Positions 7,561 to 16,782 of a stretch of DNA of 32,551 nt are shown here, in pieces (positions within the stretch are counted from its first letter, which is position 1; every line of letters starts with the position of its first letter). The position numbers and the translations under genes were made by a program. The notes below the pieces were generated by a model. The model was not told where the DNA came from, ran no database searches, and worked only from the letters and a program-made list of their open reading frames with translations. Source of the stretch: Gp6-AA40 sp964505975 (lineage in GTDB: Bacteria > Acidobacteriota > Vicinamibacteria > Vicinamibacterales > UBA2999). The stretch spans positions 1 through 32,551 of the forward strand of contig CAZDLW010000027.1 in assembly GCA_964505975.1 (NCBI GenBank), read 5' to 3'.

Positions 7561-10521
7561 CTAGAAGTCGAACTGCCCGCTGAACTTGAAGATACGCCCG
7601 TCCATGATGCGCTGCGGCGTCTGCCACACCGCGTAGGCGTTGTTCTGCTGCATGACCGGGCTCGAGTTGAACACGTTGGCGATGTCGAAATTCACCCGCA
7701 CCCGGTAGGTGTCGAACCGGAACGCCCGGGAGAGCCGCACGTCGAACTGGTTCGCCCGGTCGCCGTACATCGTGCCCGGCGCCACCATGTTGATCGTCGC
7801 GTTCGCGGCCCCCGACAGGTTCCGGCCGAGCGTCGGCGCGATCTCGGCGTTGGTGAACACCCGGTTCGCCAGAATCTGCGGGCCCGGGCTGCTCTGCAGC
7901 GTCGCTGCCACCTGGATGTCGGCACGCGGCACCAGGTACGATCCCAGCATCTTCACTTGCGTGAGGAAGTTCGTCACCTGGCGGCAGTAGGGATTCAAGA
8001 GCCCGGCCTCCGGCAGCGCCTCCTGGATCTCACAGTTGTCGGTCACCGTCCGTCCCGTGCTCACGCCGCCCTGCAGAAGAATACCCTGGAGCCGCGCGTT
8101 CACCGCGATGTCGACGCCCTGCCAGTACTCGATCTGCGTGCCGAAGTCCCTGGCGAACGTCTGGTAGTTGTCAACCTGCCCGAACATCGCCGGGTTGACG
8201 TTGTAGAGCCCGGAGATGACCTGCCCGCCGCCCCCCGGCAGGCGCGAATCGACCGGTGTCGTCACGCTGAACGTATCGTAATCGGCCGGGGTCGTGGCCC
8301 TGTTCTGGGTTACCGCGAAGTTGCCGTACCAGCGGCGGAAATAGCCGACGTCAACGCCCACACGCGGCGCGACTTGGTGCTGAATGGCCGTCGAGAACTC
8401 GGCGCTCCACGCCCGATTGCCCCAGCCGAACCGCAGATCCGGGTTGAAGGCGGTCACCGACAGCGGCGACCCCCAGTTCAGGTTGCTGATCTGGCCGCAC
8501 TCGCCGTTCGCGAGCGGGTTCATCAGGTCGCAGAGGGGCATCAGGTTTTCGTTGAACCTGGCCGACTGGTCCCCGGCCGGGAAGAACCACTGTCGCGTGA
8601 CGACGGAACTGACGCCAGCAGGGTTGCCGACCGGAAACAGCGCGAGCGGGTACTTGCCGATGTTGACCTTGAGCGCCGTCCGGCCGGTGCCGAACAGATC
8701 GTAGGATATGCCCGCGCGCGGCGTCACGTCGTGGAGGCTGTTGCCGACCGTCTCGGGGAACGTGAGGTTCCAGTTCGGGATGAACATGGTCGGCCCGAGC
8801 GACTGCTCGGGGTAACCGCCCTTGAAGTGGTCGTAGCGGAGGCCGGCATTGACGGTCAGCCGGCTGATGGTCCACTGATCCTGCACGAACAGGCCGAGCT
8901 CGGAACGGACCTGCGAGCCGCCGCGGGTGGGCCGTGCGTACATCGTGATCTGGTTGGGGATCCCGTTGTTGAAGCGGAAATAGAGATTGTGGTCGTTGCT
9001 CTGCGAGGAACTCTCGTTCTCGCCCCACCGGTTGGTGATGCCCACCTTCAGGGAATGGGCGCCCGTCACGTACGACACCGTCCCGGCAACGGAGTAGATC
9101 CGCTGGCTCGCGTACCCGAACAGGGCGCTGGCGCCGCCGTTGCCGCCCTTGCCGCGGTAGTGCAGGCCGGTGGACTGCTCGAGCACCGGGATCATCGTGC
9201 GGTAGATATCGCCTTCCGGCGGGAGCTGGTTGCCGAACGCCTCACCGCGCCGGCCTGCGCGCGCTTCGACCAGGAAGCGGTTCGTGACCGGTGAGGTCCA
9301 GCCCGCCTGGAACATGTTCAATACCGGGAAGCGATAGGCAACGGTCGACTCCGGCGAGATGGTCGCCCGGCTGTCGTCCCAGATCCGGCCCTGTGTGTCA
9401 CCGTAGACGAAGAACTTGTTCCGGGGGCTGCCCTGAATCGTGAGGCGCGTGCTCACGCTCTTCTGGTTCAGCGAGAAGAACGCCTGCTGGTTGAGGTCGG
9501 GCTCATAGAGCCACTTCGAGGCATCGCCCGCGTTGAGGTTGTGGTACAGGCCCGCGATATAGTTCTGGTTCTCCTGCCACCGTGCCGCCGAATAGAACCA
9601 GACCCGATCACGGACGAGGGGACCGCCGATCGACGGATTGATGTCGTAGGCCCGCTTCATCAGGTTCGGATCCGGCAGGCCGCGCGCCTCCAGTTCCGGG
9701 GTCAGGTTGTTGTTCTGCCAGGACGAGGTCACCCCCGTCGCGAAGACCGTCCCGTTGAAGCTGTTGCCGCCTTCGCGAGGCACGATGTTGATGCGCAGTC
9801 CACCGAAGGGCTGCTCGGCCGACACGGCAGCGTAGTCCACGGTCACTTCCTGCGTTGCGCTCGTGTCGGGCACCCAGTTGCTGAACTGACCCTCCGACAG
9901 GATGTTGCCGACGGGCAGCCCGTCCATCTGCAGGCGCGTGTCGCCCTGCCGGCTGCCGTGAATCGTGAACATCGTGTTCTGGAGGTTGTTCGTCCCACCC
10001 ACGTCGGCCAGGGCGCCGCGGCCCGGCTGGACTGCCGACAAACCCGGGACGAGCACGACCTGATTGATGTGGCTGCGCCCGGCCGGTATCGTGTCGATCA
10101 CGTCCTGGGTGAACACGCGCTGCGCCGTCGTGCGCTGCACGTCCACGATGGGCGACTCGGCCGTCACGGTAATCGTCTCCTCGAGCGCACCGACGCGCAG
10201 CTCGGCGTTCACCGTCGCGACGAACGCGCCGACGAGCTCGAGACCTTCGCGGCGGAAGGTGTTGAAGCCAGGCAGCGTGAACGTCACCGTATACGTGCCC
10301 GGGCGCAGGTCCACGATGCGGTACTGCCCAGTCGCGTCAGACACCACCGAGCGCACGCGCTCGATGAGCGCCGGGCTCGCAGCTTCGACGGTCACGCCAG
10401 GCAACACACCACCGGACGTGTCGCGTACGGTCCCTGTGATCGACGCCTGTGCGAACGCGGCGGCGGGCACGAATGCCACGCACGCGATTACGCACAAGGC
10501 GAGACGTCTCAATTCCGACAT
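7561..10521 (-). CDS. TonB-dependent receptor with N-terminal carboxypeptidase-regulatory domain
   Basis: A 986-residue outer-membrane receptor. The ATG at 10521 is chosen because GGAGG lies four bases upstream and a clean signal peptide follows (cleavage after AAAFA). Residues about 26-105 are a carboxypeptidase-regulatory-like domain (SITGTVRDTSGGVLPGVTV, then GQYRIVDLRPGTYTVTF), then a plug domain (VFTQDVIDTIPAG, GLSAVQPG, MDGLPVGN) and a long beta-barrel with alternating aromatic strands. It ends in phenylalanine (KFSGQFDF), as expected for an outer-membrane barrel. This layout is common in Acidobacteria for import of oligomers or other large ligands. It lies between modules B and A as a separate transcription unit on the same strand. 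The ligand is unknown; plant-derived or aromatic material is a guess from the tannase nearby. Confidence 0.94.
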   Translation of the reverse strand: MSELRRLALCVIACVAFVPAAAFAQASITGTVRDTSGGVLPGVTVEAASPALIERVRSVVSDATGQYRIVDLRPGTYTVTFTLPGFNTFRREGLELVGAFVATVNAELRVGALEETITVTAESPIVDVQRTTAQRVFTQDVIDTIPAGRSHINQVVLVPGLSAVQPGRGALADVGGTNNLQNTMFTIHGSRQGDTRLQMDGLPVGNILSEGQFSNWVPDTSATQEVTVDYAAVSAEQPFGGLRINIVPREGGNSFNGTVFATGVTSSWQNNNLTPELEARGLPDPNLMKRAYDINPSIGGPLVRDRVWFYSAARWQENQNYIAGLYHNLNAGDASKWLYEPDLNQQAFFSLNQKSVSTRLTIQGSPRNKFFVYGDTQGRIWDDSRATISPESTVAYRFPVLNMFQAGWTSPVTNRFLVEARAGRRGEAFGNQLPPEGDIYRTMIPVLEQSTGLHYRGKGGNGGASALFGYASQRIYSVAGTVSYVTGAHSLKVGITNRWGENESSSQSNDHNLYFRFNNGIPNQITMYARPTRGGSQVRSELGLFVQDQWTISRLTVNAGLRYDHFKGGYPEQSLGPTMFIPNWNLTFPETVGNSLHDVTPRAGISYDLFGTGRTALKVNIGKYPLALFPVGNPAGVSSVVTRQWFFPAGDQSARFNENLMPLCDLMNPLANGECGQISNLNWGSPLSVTAFNPDLRFGWGNRAWSAEFSTAIQHQVAPRVGVDVGYFRRWYGNFAVTQNRATTPADYDTFSVTTPVDSRLPGGGGQVISGLYNVNPAMFGQVDNYQTFARDFGTQIEYWQGVDIAVNARLQGILLQGGVSTGRTVTDNCEIQEALPEAGLLNPYCRQVTNFLTQVKMLGSYLVPRADIQVAATLQSSPGPQILANRVFTNAEIAPTLGRNLSGAANATINMVAPGTMYGDRANQFDVRLSRAFRFDTYRVRVNFDIANVFNSSPVMQQNNAYAVWQTPQRIMDGRIFKFSGQFDF

Positions 10522-11017
10522 ACGGCCTCCCTCATCCTCTCTCCTTCGAAGTGGCGCAACAAGGCACAACAACATTCGAACTGATCAGTCATGGACGGTT
10601 GTCCGTGCCATTCGGTTCGCACTCGTGGTCGAGGCGTACCGCACCTTCGCCACCAGATCGTCCGGCCGCCCGCCGTGCGTGACACGGCTGGCGCGCGACC
10701 GGGATCATGCGCGGGTCCCCCGACTCACCTGCGCGGTTGGGCACGAGCCAGTCGAACAGCTGCGGAAAGGGCCCCCTTCCGGCGGTCCCATACGCGAACA
10801 GCGATACCGCACACGACTCCTTGCAATCGAACGCGGCGATGTGACGGCTCGGTTAACGGACGTACAAGTGGCAGAGGGAGCCTACACCGTCGGCACCGAT
10901 AATTTCACTTACCAAAATAGGTAACGCAACGGAGAGGCGCCTCGGCTGGGCCTTCGTTGGCGCGGATTCAATCCCGCCGGCCCGCCGCCGACTCAGCTGT
11001 AGCTGGGTGACGGACCC
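10522..11017. other. Intergenic region upstream of the TonB receptor
   Basis: About 500 bp with no credible gene: the plus-strand open frames here are low-complexity, Arg/Pro/Ser-rich and have no family features. It should hold the receptor promoter. The only clear structures are the AT-centred palindrome at 10909-10924 and a short CAGCT/AGCTG dyad near 10993. Confidence 0.5.
10909..10924. promoter_or_regulatory. AT-centred palindrome TTACC-N6-GGTAA
   Basis: TTACCAAAATAGGTAA is a dyad with five-base arms and a six-base A/T spacer, conspicuous in very G+C-rich sequence. It lies about 390 bp upstream of the TonB receptor start and about 95 bp beyond the ankyrin stop. Similar ACC-N6/7-GGT pairs occur at 7221-7236 and 31987-32004. 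A regulator-binding site is possible. Confidence 0.35.
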
Positions 11018-12475
11018 TCAGGGCTCGGGCGCATATTCGCGCAACAGCGCCACGATTCCGGTCCGTTCACGGCGATCGGCAACCGCCTGGTCCAGGGGGG
11101 TGCGTCCCTGTTCGTTCCGCGCCTGCAGGTTGGCGCCTTTCTCAATCAGGAACCGGATGATCTTCTCCGATCCGCGACCGGACACAGCTGCGTGCAGAGC
11201 CGTGTCACCAGCGACATTGATGGCGTTGATGTCGAGACCCACGTCCAGGCACAGCGCGATCGCCTCAACAGCCTCCTCCTCGGACCCTTGATCGAAAGAG
11301 GGCGCAGCCGGACTTCCATCCCGCCAGCCCAGGCCTGCCGCCAGCATGAGCGCATTGTTGGCGTTGGGCAGGGTGAGCGTGGGATCCGCGCCGGCTGCCA
11401 GGAGCAACCGCATGGCAGCCACGTCACCCGACTTCGCGGCGCGCATGAAGGGGGTCGAGCCCTCACCGAGCGCCCGATCGCCGCCCGTATGGTGGCGCTG
11501 GAACAAGGGTGCCGCCAGCCGTGCATTTGGATCGGCACCATGCGCCAGGAGCTTCTCGATGATATCGAGCGCATCGAGCCGTCCTGACGGCTTGGGATTG
11601 GGGCGCCCATGCCCGATGGCGAGTCGGTGCATGTCGACGGCGGCATACAATGCGGCCATGTGGGCCTCGTCGTCGGCGATATTCGGATCGGCGCCCTTGT
11701 CGAGCAACACGGCCGCAACGTCGTAGTGCGCGTTGATGATGGCCAGCACCAGGGCGGTGGCACCGTCGGGGTCGGTCAAATCCAGGTCGGCGCCGAGATC
11801 GGCCAGCGTCGCGGCTGCGTCGATTGCGTTCTGGCGCGCCGCATACATGACCGGGGTCCAGTTGCCCAGCGGGAGCACCGACTGCCCGGTCCGCCGGCGT
11901 GGGAATTCCTGGGGCGCAGAGCGCTCGTTCACGTCCGCACCACGTTCGACCAGAACGGCAATGGCCTCGGGGTGGTTCTCCGCCGCAGCCCACATCAACG
12001 CCGTTTCGCCGAACCAATGCTCTCTCGGGTGCACGTCGGCGCCGTGGTCGATGAGGGCCGCCACCACGTCGGCCCGTCCCGTGCGCGCGGCCGTCATGAG
12101 GACCGTCTCGCCCTCCGGCAGGGCGACGTTCGGATCGGCGCCGGCCCCGAGCAGCGCATTCGTGACCGGCAGGCTCCCGTTCATGGCCGCAAGCGACAGC
12201 GGTGTGATGCCATGGCGGGTGGCCGCATGGGGATCGGCGCCGGCCCCAAGCAGCAACCTCACCGTCTCGAGGTCATCTGCGCGCGCCGCCCAGTGGAGAG
12301 CAGTCGTCCCGTCCCCGTCCACCTGTGTCAGGACCGTTGGCTGCACCAGCAGCGCACGGACGGCCTCTCGGTTGCCGGCCTTGACGGCCTCGATGAGCGA
12401 GGACTCCGCACCAGCCGCGGTCGCCACTGCTGCGAGCGCCAGCACACACCCTGCACGACAGAGCCACAAACGCAT
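11018..12475 (-). CDS. Exported ankyrin-repeat protein (module B)
   Basis: A 485-residue paralogue of the ankyrin protein at 274-1788, with a signal peptide (CVLALAAVATAAGAES) and then SLIEAVKAGNREAVRALL, which aligns with the start of the mature module A protein. Repeats run to the C-terminus (TALHWAA, TPLSLAA, TVLMTAA, TALMWAA, TPFMRAAKSGD, TALHAAV, TPLDQAV). The insert NPKPSGRLDALD, then LAHGADPNARLAAPL, matches the module A insert. The ATG at 12475 is chosen for the signal peptide; an in-frame ATG at 12496 is possible. The frame stays open upstream to 12634, but that stretch belongs to the dispersed hairpin element, so it is probably not translated. No strong ribosome-binding site is visible. 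It is separated from its DUF1552 partner by that element. Confidence 0.88.
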   Translation of the reverse strand: MRLWLCRAGCVLALAAVATAAGAESSLIEAVKAGNREAVRALLVQPTVLTQVDGDGTTALHWAARADDLETVRLLLGAGADPHAATRHGITPLSLAAMNGSLPVTNALLGAGADPNVALPEGETVLMTAARTGRADVVAALIDHGADVHPREHWFGETALMWAAAENHPEAIAVLVERGADVNERSAPQEFPRRRTGQSVLPLGNWTPVMYAARQNAIDAAATLADLGADLDLTDPDGATALVLAIINAHYDVAAVLLDKGADPNIADDEAHMAALYAAVDMHRLAIGHGRPNPKPSGRLDALDIIEKLLAHGADPNARLAAPLFQRHHTGGDRALGEGSTPFMRAAKSGDVAAMRLLLAAGADPTLTLPNANNALMLAAGLGWRDGSPAAPSFDQGSEEEAVEAIALCLDVGLDINAINVAGDTALHAAVSGRGSEKIIRFLIEKGANLQARNEQGRTPLDQAVADRRERTGIVALLREYAPEP

Positions 12476-12496
12476 GATCGACACTCTGTTTCCCAT

Positions 12497-12534
12497 TTTC
12501 CGGAGCTCACGCGCGTTTCCGGAGCTCACTCGCG
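12497..12534. repeat. Tandem 19-bp direct repeat
   Basis: Two adjacent 19-mers, TTTCCGGAGCTCACGCGCG and TTTCCGGAGCTCACTCGCG, differ at one base. The second copy is also the outer arm of the hairpin element at 12517-12713, so part of that arm has been duplicated. Confidence 0.75.
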
Positions 12535-12713
12535 CTGAGCCAGGGCGGCTCCCGACGACGTCGCGCGGTAAAACGCATCCTTCACCCATGGGCGGCGACC
12601 CGAGCTGAGTCCCGCAACCCAGCTCGGTCTTCATGCTCCGGATGCGTTTTGCCCCACCAGCGTCGCGCGAGTCGTAGGTCGCCGCCCCGGCTCAGCGCGA
12701 GTGAGCTCCGGAA
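12517..12713. repeat. Dispersed hairpin element, copy 1
   Basis: The outer arms 12517-12541 and 12689-12713 are perfect 25 bp complements, and after one mismatch seven more pairs follow. Inner stems are AAAACGCATCC (12570-12580) with GGATGCGTTTT (12640-12650), and CCGAGCTG (12600-12607) with CAGCTCGG (12620-12627). Read in reverse complement, the core aligns along its length with the element at 29354-29593. Shared blocks include CGACCTACGACTCG and the 20-mer at 12548-12567. It lies between the DUF1552 and ankyrin genes of module B and looks like a MITE-like or structured repeat inserted into the operon. Confidence 0.8.
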
Positions 12714-12770
12714 TAAGCGACGCGGAGCCCAGTGCCGTCCGGGAAGGTACGAGCACGACGCTAGCCGGAA

Positions 12771-14090
12771 TCACAGCTCCACGCGGCCCGTGCTCTCGCC
12801 AAAGCTCTCGATGGGGCTCCCGTACATGTTCGCCACACCCAGCCACAGGTTGGCAATCGGTGTCCACTCGGGCGGCGCGATGACACGATTCCCCTTGACG
12901 CGTCCCCCGGCCGTGCCGACCGACGCGAGCATCATCGGATACGGCGAATGCGCCTGGCCGTCGCTCATCCCGCAGCCGTAGAAGATCAGCGAGTGGTCGA
13001 GCACGGAGCCGTCGCCGTCGGGAAGTGTTCCAAGCCGCTCGACGAATCGCGCGAACAACGACGCGTAATACGTGTTGATCTTGGCGTGCTGCTCCATGTT
13101 CTCCGCCCGGTTGGCGTGGTGCGACACGTCGTGATACGGCTGGCGGATGTCGAGCACCGGGAACGTCCGCTGACTGGCCTCGCGCGACATCATGAACGTG
13201 AACACCCGGGTGATGTCGGCCTGATACGCCACGGCGAGCAGGTCGAACATCAGCATCGCGTGCTCCTCGAACGACTCCGGGACGCCAAGCGGGGCATCGA
13301 TCGCCGTCACCTGCTGCATGTTCTGCGCTTCAGCCCGCTCGATTCGGCGTTCGATTTCGCGCACGTGATCCAGGTAATCCGTCAGTCGCACCCGGTCCTG
13401 CACGCCGACGCGGCGCCGCAACTCCTCGGCCTCCTCGCGGACGGAGTCCAGGATGCTGCGATCCTCGCGCATCCGCGCGAGGCGCTCCTCGCGACTGCCC
13501 GCACGGCCGAACATCCGTTCGAACGCGACGCGCGGGTTGATTTCCATCGGCAGCGAGGTCGTCTCGGATGCCCAGGAAATCGTGTTCATGTACGAACAGG
13601 CATAGCCCGGAACGCATCCGCCCACGTACCCGGTGAAGTCCTCCGTCGCCATCTCCAGCGATGGGAACTGAGTGTCCTGGCCCACGTCCCTCGCGAGGAC
13701 CTGGTCGATGGTGATGCCGACGCTCACGTCCTCGGCTTCGGTCTGCTTGGCCACGGCGCCACTGAGCCAGCCGGCCGAGCTGACCGCATGATCGGTAACC
13801 GATCTCCCGCCCGCGCGCGACAGATGCGTGTAGACGTTCACGCGCTCGCGAAACGGCTCGAGCGGCTTCAGAATCGGTTTGAACTCGAGCTCGGAACCCT
13901 CGGGCATCCAGTGCATCAGCGTCGCACCGTTCGGGATGTACACGGCACCGAAGCGAAGTGGTGGACGCGCAGGCGTGCTGGCAAGGGCGGTGAAGGCCGG
14001 GACCATCGCCTCGAGCAGCGGCAGCGCCATCGTCGTACCGACACCACGCAGGAACGTACGCCGGGGCAGCGACTTCTTGAATACAAACAT
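12771..14090 (-). CDS. DUF1552 protein, Tat-exported (module B)
   Basis: A 439-residue DUF1552 protein. The ATG at 14090 has AGGAG eight bases upstream; a GTG further out is less likely. Twin-arginine signal SLPRRTFLRG, then ALPLLEAMVPAFTALAS. It has the same family blocks as the module A copies but is more divergent: MPEGSELEFKPILKPLEPF, VATEDFTGYVGG-like MATEDFTGYVGG, NPRVAFERMFGRAGS, QPYHDVSHHANR and YGCGMSDGQAHSPYP. The candidate metal-binding His and SDGxxH positions are kept. It starts 21 bp after the DUF1592 stop, so the two are almost certainly one transcript. It ends in TGRVEL. Function is unassigned; a Tat-exported metal-dependent enzyme partnered with the haem protein is inference. 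Confidence 0.92.
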   Translation of the reverse strand: MFVFKKSLPRRTFLRGVGTTMALPLLEAMVPAFTALASTPARPPLRFGAVYIPNGATLMHWMPEGSELEFKPILKPLEPFRERVNVYTHLSRAGGRSVTDHAVSSAGWLSGAVAKQTEAEDVSVGITIDQVLARDVGQDTQFPSLEMATEDFTGYVGGCVPGYACSYMNTISWASETTSLPMEINPRVAFERMFGRAGSREERLARMREDRSILDSVREEAEELRRRVGVQDRVRLTDYLDHVREIERRIERAEAQNMQQVTAIDAPLGVPESFEEHAMLMFDLLAVAYQADITRVFTFMMSREASQRTFPVLDIRQPYHDVSHHANRAENMEQHAKINTYYASLFARFVERLGTLPDGDGSVLDHSLIFYGCGMSDGQAHSPYPMMLASVGTAGGRVKGNRVIAPPEWTPIANLWLGVANMYGSPIESFGESTGRVEL

Positions 14091-14111
14091 TGATTCAGCT
14101 CCTGGCACCTA

Positions 14112-16592
14112 TCATCGAATGATGTCCGCTGTCATCGTATTGGCGTCACCGTGACCCGACCACGCGCGGGTGGATTCGGGCCCGGGTGGTGCACTGTCGG
14201 CGTCGCCCTTGGCCCGCATCTGAAACGGAACGCTCTGCACGATGCCCAGAATCACCGCGGAGAACCGGTAATCCTCCCGCTCGACCTGCCGCACGATTCG
14301 ACGCACGACCGGCATGTCGTAGTGCTGGAGACCGCGTCCGAGCGCATAGGTCAACAGCTTTTCGGTCAGCGTGCCGACGAACACGTCGGAGCGCGCAATC
14401 AGCGCCTCACGCAGGGCAATCACGCCATCCACGGCCGTTCCGTCGGCCAACTGGCCCGACGCGTCAATCGGCCGTCCGAACTCCCGCGTCCGCCACGATC
14501 CGACGGCGTCGAAATTCTCCATCGCAAACCCCAGCGGATCCATCACGCTGTGGCAGCCGGCACAGGCCGGGTTGGCGCGGTGGCGTTCCAGCCGCTCGCG
14601 CATGGTCCGCGGGCTTGCTTCCTCTTCCTCCTCGAGCGGCGGCACGTTCGCCGGCGGTGGTGGCGGCGGCGTGCCCAACACGTTCTCGAGAATCCACTTA
14701 CCACGCAACACCGGTGCCGTCCGGTCCGCATGCGATGTCACCATCAGCAGGCTGCCCTTCCCGAGGATCCCCCGCCGCACGTCATCGGTGAGCGTGACAC
14801 GCCGGAAATGGCTGCCGTAAATATACGGAAGCCCGTAGTGCTTTGCCAGCCGCTCGTTGACGAACGTGTAATCCGCGGTCAGCAGCTCGATGACGTTCCG
14901 ATCCTCGCGAACGATACTCTCGAAGAACAGTTCGGTTTCGCGCTGAAACGCCTCCCGCAGGGTATCGTCGAAATCCGGGAATTCGTCGTGGTTCGGCACG
15001 ATGTTCCGGAGATTGCGCACATGCAGCCATTGGCCGGCAAAATTGCGCGCCAGGGCCCCGGCCCGCGAATCGGCCAGCATCCGGCGCACCTGCGCCTCGA
15101 GAACCTCAGGCGTGCTCAACTCACCGCGAAGCGCCAGCTCGAGCAGCGTGTCGTCGGGAATGCTGCTCCACAGGAAGAACGAGAGACGCGACGCAAGCTC
15201 AATGTCGGACACGCGATACAACGCACCGGGCGCCAGATCTGTCGGCTCGTCCTCGACCCGGAAGACAAACGACGGGCTGGCGAGCAGACGGCGAAGCGCC
15301 ATCTGAATGCCGGCGTCGAAGCCCCCCTGGGTGTGGCCCGTCCGGTAGAACGCCACGAGCCGATCGATCTCCGCGTCGGTCACCGCGCGCCGAAACGCCC
15401 GGCGCGACAGCGTCGACAGAATGGCCCGCGCACAGGGTTCTTCTTCCGACGCGACCGTCGGGCGGCATTCGAACAGCCGGCTCCGGACGGCCGTATCACC
15501 GGGCCCGCTCTGGTTGAAAGGACCCGCGATGGTGAGCGTCTCGATGTGGGGACGGCCGGTCGAATCGTACGTGCCGGCCGAGCTGCGGAGGAATGGACGG
15601 AGCCGCTGCGTGCCCCCGCCAATCTTGCGCACGAACGTCGCACCCACCGCGCGTTGTCCGGCCCGGACGGGCACTCGAACCTGCAGGCGCGCGTCAATGG
15701 CGTCCGACCGGTCCGTGATGCTGCCGGATGCGTACAGGTCCTCCTGACCGCCAATCGTCTCCAGGAAGACCCGCTCGCCATCGATGGTGATTTCCACCTG
15801 ATGCGTATGCTCGAGGCCCCGAATCGCTGAGAGGTTGGTTCGATAGAGCGTCAGCGAGAGGTGATATTCGCCATCGACGGGAAACGTGTGATTGACCAGC
15901 AGTCCTCCGACGGTGCCGAGCGGCAGACCCTCGATGTGCTGATCCTGGGAGCGATCCTGGCGGACACGATAGGTATCCGAACCGGGCTCCACCGGAGCCC
16001 CCACGGCGAGCGCACTCAGTCGATCCGCGGCCACGAGATACCGTTCCAGCAACACCGGCGAGACGCCGAGCAGGTCCGCGATGTTGTCGAAACCGTAGGC
16101 CGAGTCGTCCGGTGGAAGCAGCGACGCCACCTCCACCTGCATCCCGAGCAGATCGCGAATGGCGTTGGCGTACTCCGTCCTGTTGAGGCGCCGGATCAGC
16201 GGACGCCCGGGGTTGGGTACATCCAATGCCGCGCCATCGAGTCGGGTTTCGAGCCACGAAGCCAGCGCCACGTAAGTACCGTCGTCTGGACGCGGCATGC
16301 CAATCGGCGGCATCGTGCGCGTCCGCAGCTTTTTGACGACCTTTTCCCAGGCGTCGGCATCTTCCGACAGGCGCGAGAAGGTCATGGCATCGAGCGTCAG
16401 GTCCGCAGTCTGCACCCGCTCGTTATGGCACGCCACGCAGTATCGATCGAGGGTTGCCCGGTACTGGGCCTCGCCGGCACTGGTGGTGGACACGGCGCTC
16501 GAAGACACGTCCTGCGACGCCGTGGCGCCGACCATTGCCCAGCCGGCCGCGACCATCCAGACACACGCGCAGATGACAAACGCTCGTCGCAT
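14112..16592 (-). CDS. Di-haem DUF1592 protein with DUF1587/1595/1588/1585 domains (module B)
   Basis: An 826-residue paralogue of the protein at 4589-7030, starting at the ATG at 16592. Signal peptide (VWMVAAGWAMVGATAS), haem motif CVACH (Cys52, Cys55, His56) with TMPPIGMPRP as the methionine-bearing loop, DUF1587 (IRRLNRTEYANAIRDLLG), a middle region with FPVDGEYHLSLTLYR, DUF1595 (SRRAFRRAVTDAEIDRLV), DUF1592 (SRLSFFLWSSIPDDTLLEL), DUF1588 with a second CxxCH (CAGCH, 677-681), and DUF1585 to QSVPFQMR. A tail of about 30 residues rich in Asp, Ser and Pro follows and is absent from the module A protein. Two c-type haems are predicted. Upstream, 190 bp separate it from the response regulator gene. 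Confidence 0.94.
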   Translation of the reverse strand: MRRAFVICACVWMVAAGWAMVGATASQDVSSSAVSTTSAGEAQYRATLDRYCVACHNERVQTADLTLDAMTFSRLSEDADAWEKVVKKLRTRTMPPIGMPRPDDGTYVALASWLETRLDGAALDVPNPGRPLIRRLNRTEYANAIRDLLGMQVEVASLLPPDDSAYGFDNIADLLGVSPVLLERYLVAADRLSALAVGAPVEPGSDTYRVRQDRSQDQHIEGLPLGTVGGLLVNHTFPVDGEYHLSLTLYRTNLSAIRGLEHTHQVEITIDGERVFLETIGGQEDLYASGSITDRSDAIDARLQVRVPVRAGQRAVGATFVRKIGGGTQRLRPFLRSSAGTYDSTGRPHIETLTIAGPFNQSGPGDTAVRSRLFECRPTVASEEEPCARAILSTLSRRAFRRAVTDAEIDRLVAFYRTGHTQGGFDAGIQMALRRLLASPSFVFRVEDEPTDLAPGALYRVSDIELASRLSFFLWSSIPDDTLLELALRGELSTPEVLEAQVRRMLADSRAGALARNFAGQWLHVRNLRNIVPNHDEFPDFDDTLREAFQRETELFFESIVREDRNVIELLTADYTFVNERLAKHYGLPYIYGSHFRRVTLTDDVRRGILGKGSLLMVTSHADRTAPVLRGKWILENVLGTPPPPPPANVPPLEEEEEASPRTMRERLERHRANPACAGCHSVMDPLGFAMENFDAVGSWRTREFGRPIDASGQLADGTAVDGVIALREALIARSDVFVGTLTEKLLTYALGRGLQHYDMPVVRRIVRQVEREDYRFSAVILGIVQSVPFQMRAKGDADSAPPGPESTRAWSGHGDANTMTADIIR

Positions 16593-16782
16593 CACTCAGA
16601 ACGCTTGTACGGCACTTGCGGCTCCTCGATCAATGCCCTAATTCGGGGGGACGCAGCAGATTCGTCACAGCTTGCTGCCTGTATTTCACTGGAACAGAAG
16701 CACTTCGTCGGCCACAGTCGTCGGTGGACGATTCGCGGCACTGCCACCTGAACAGACTCCCATCCGGAAGCACGGGCACCGT

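Noticed and set aside
10955..10985. Possible tRNA T-arm (GATTCAATCCCGCC)
   Set aside because: The stem does not pair around a seven-base loop, and no acceptor, D or anticodon arms can be placed.
14151..15830. A 559-codon plus-strand open frame opposite the module B DUF1592 gene
   Set aside because: Antisense shadow; biased composition and no domain features.
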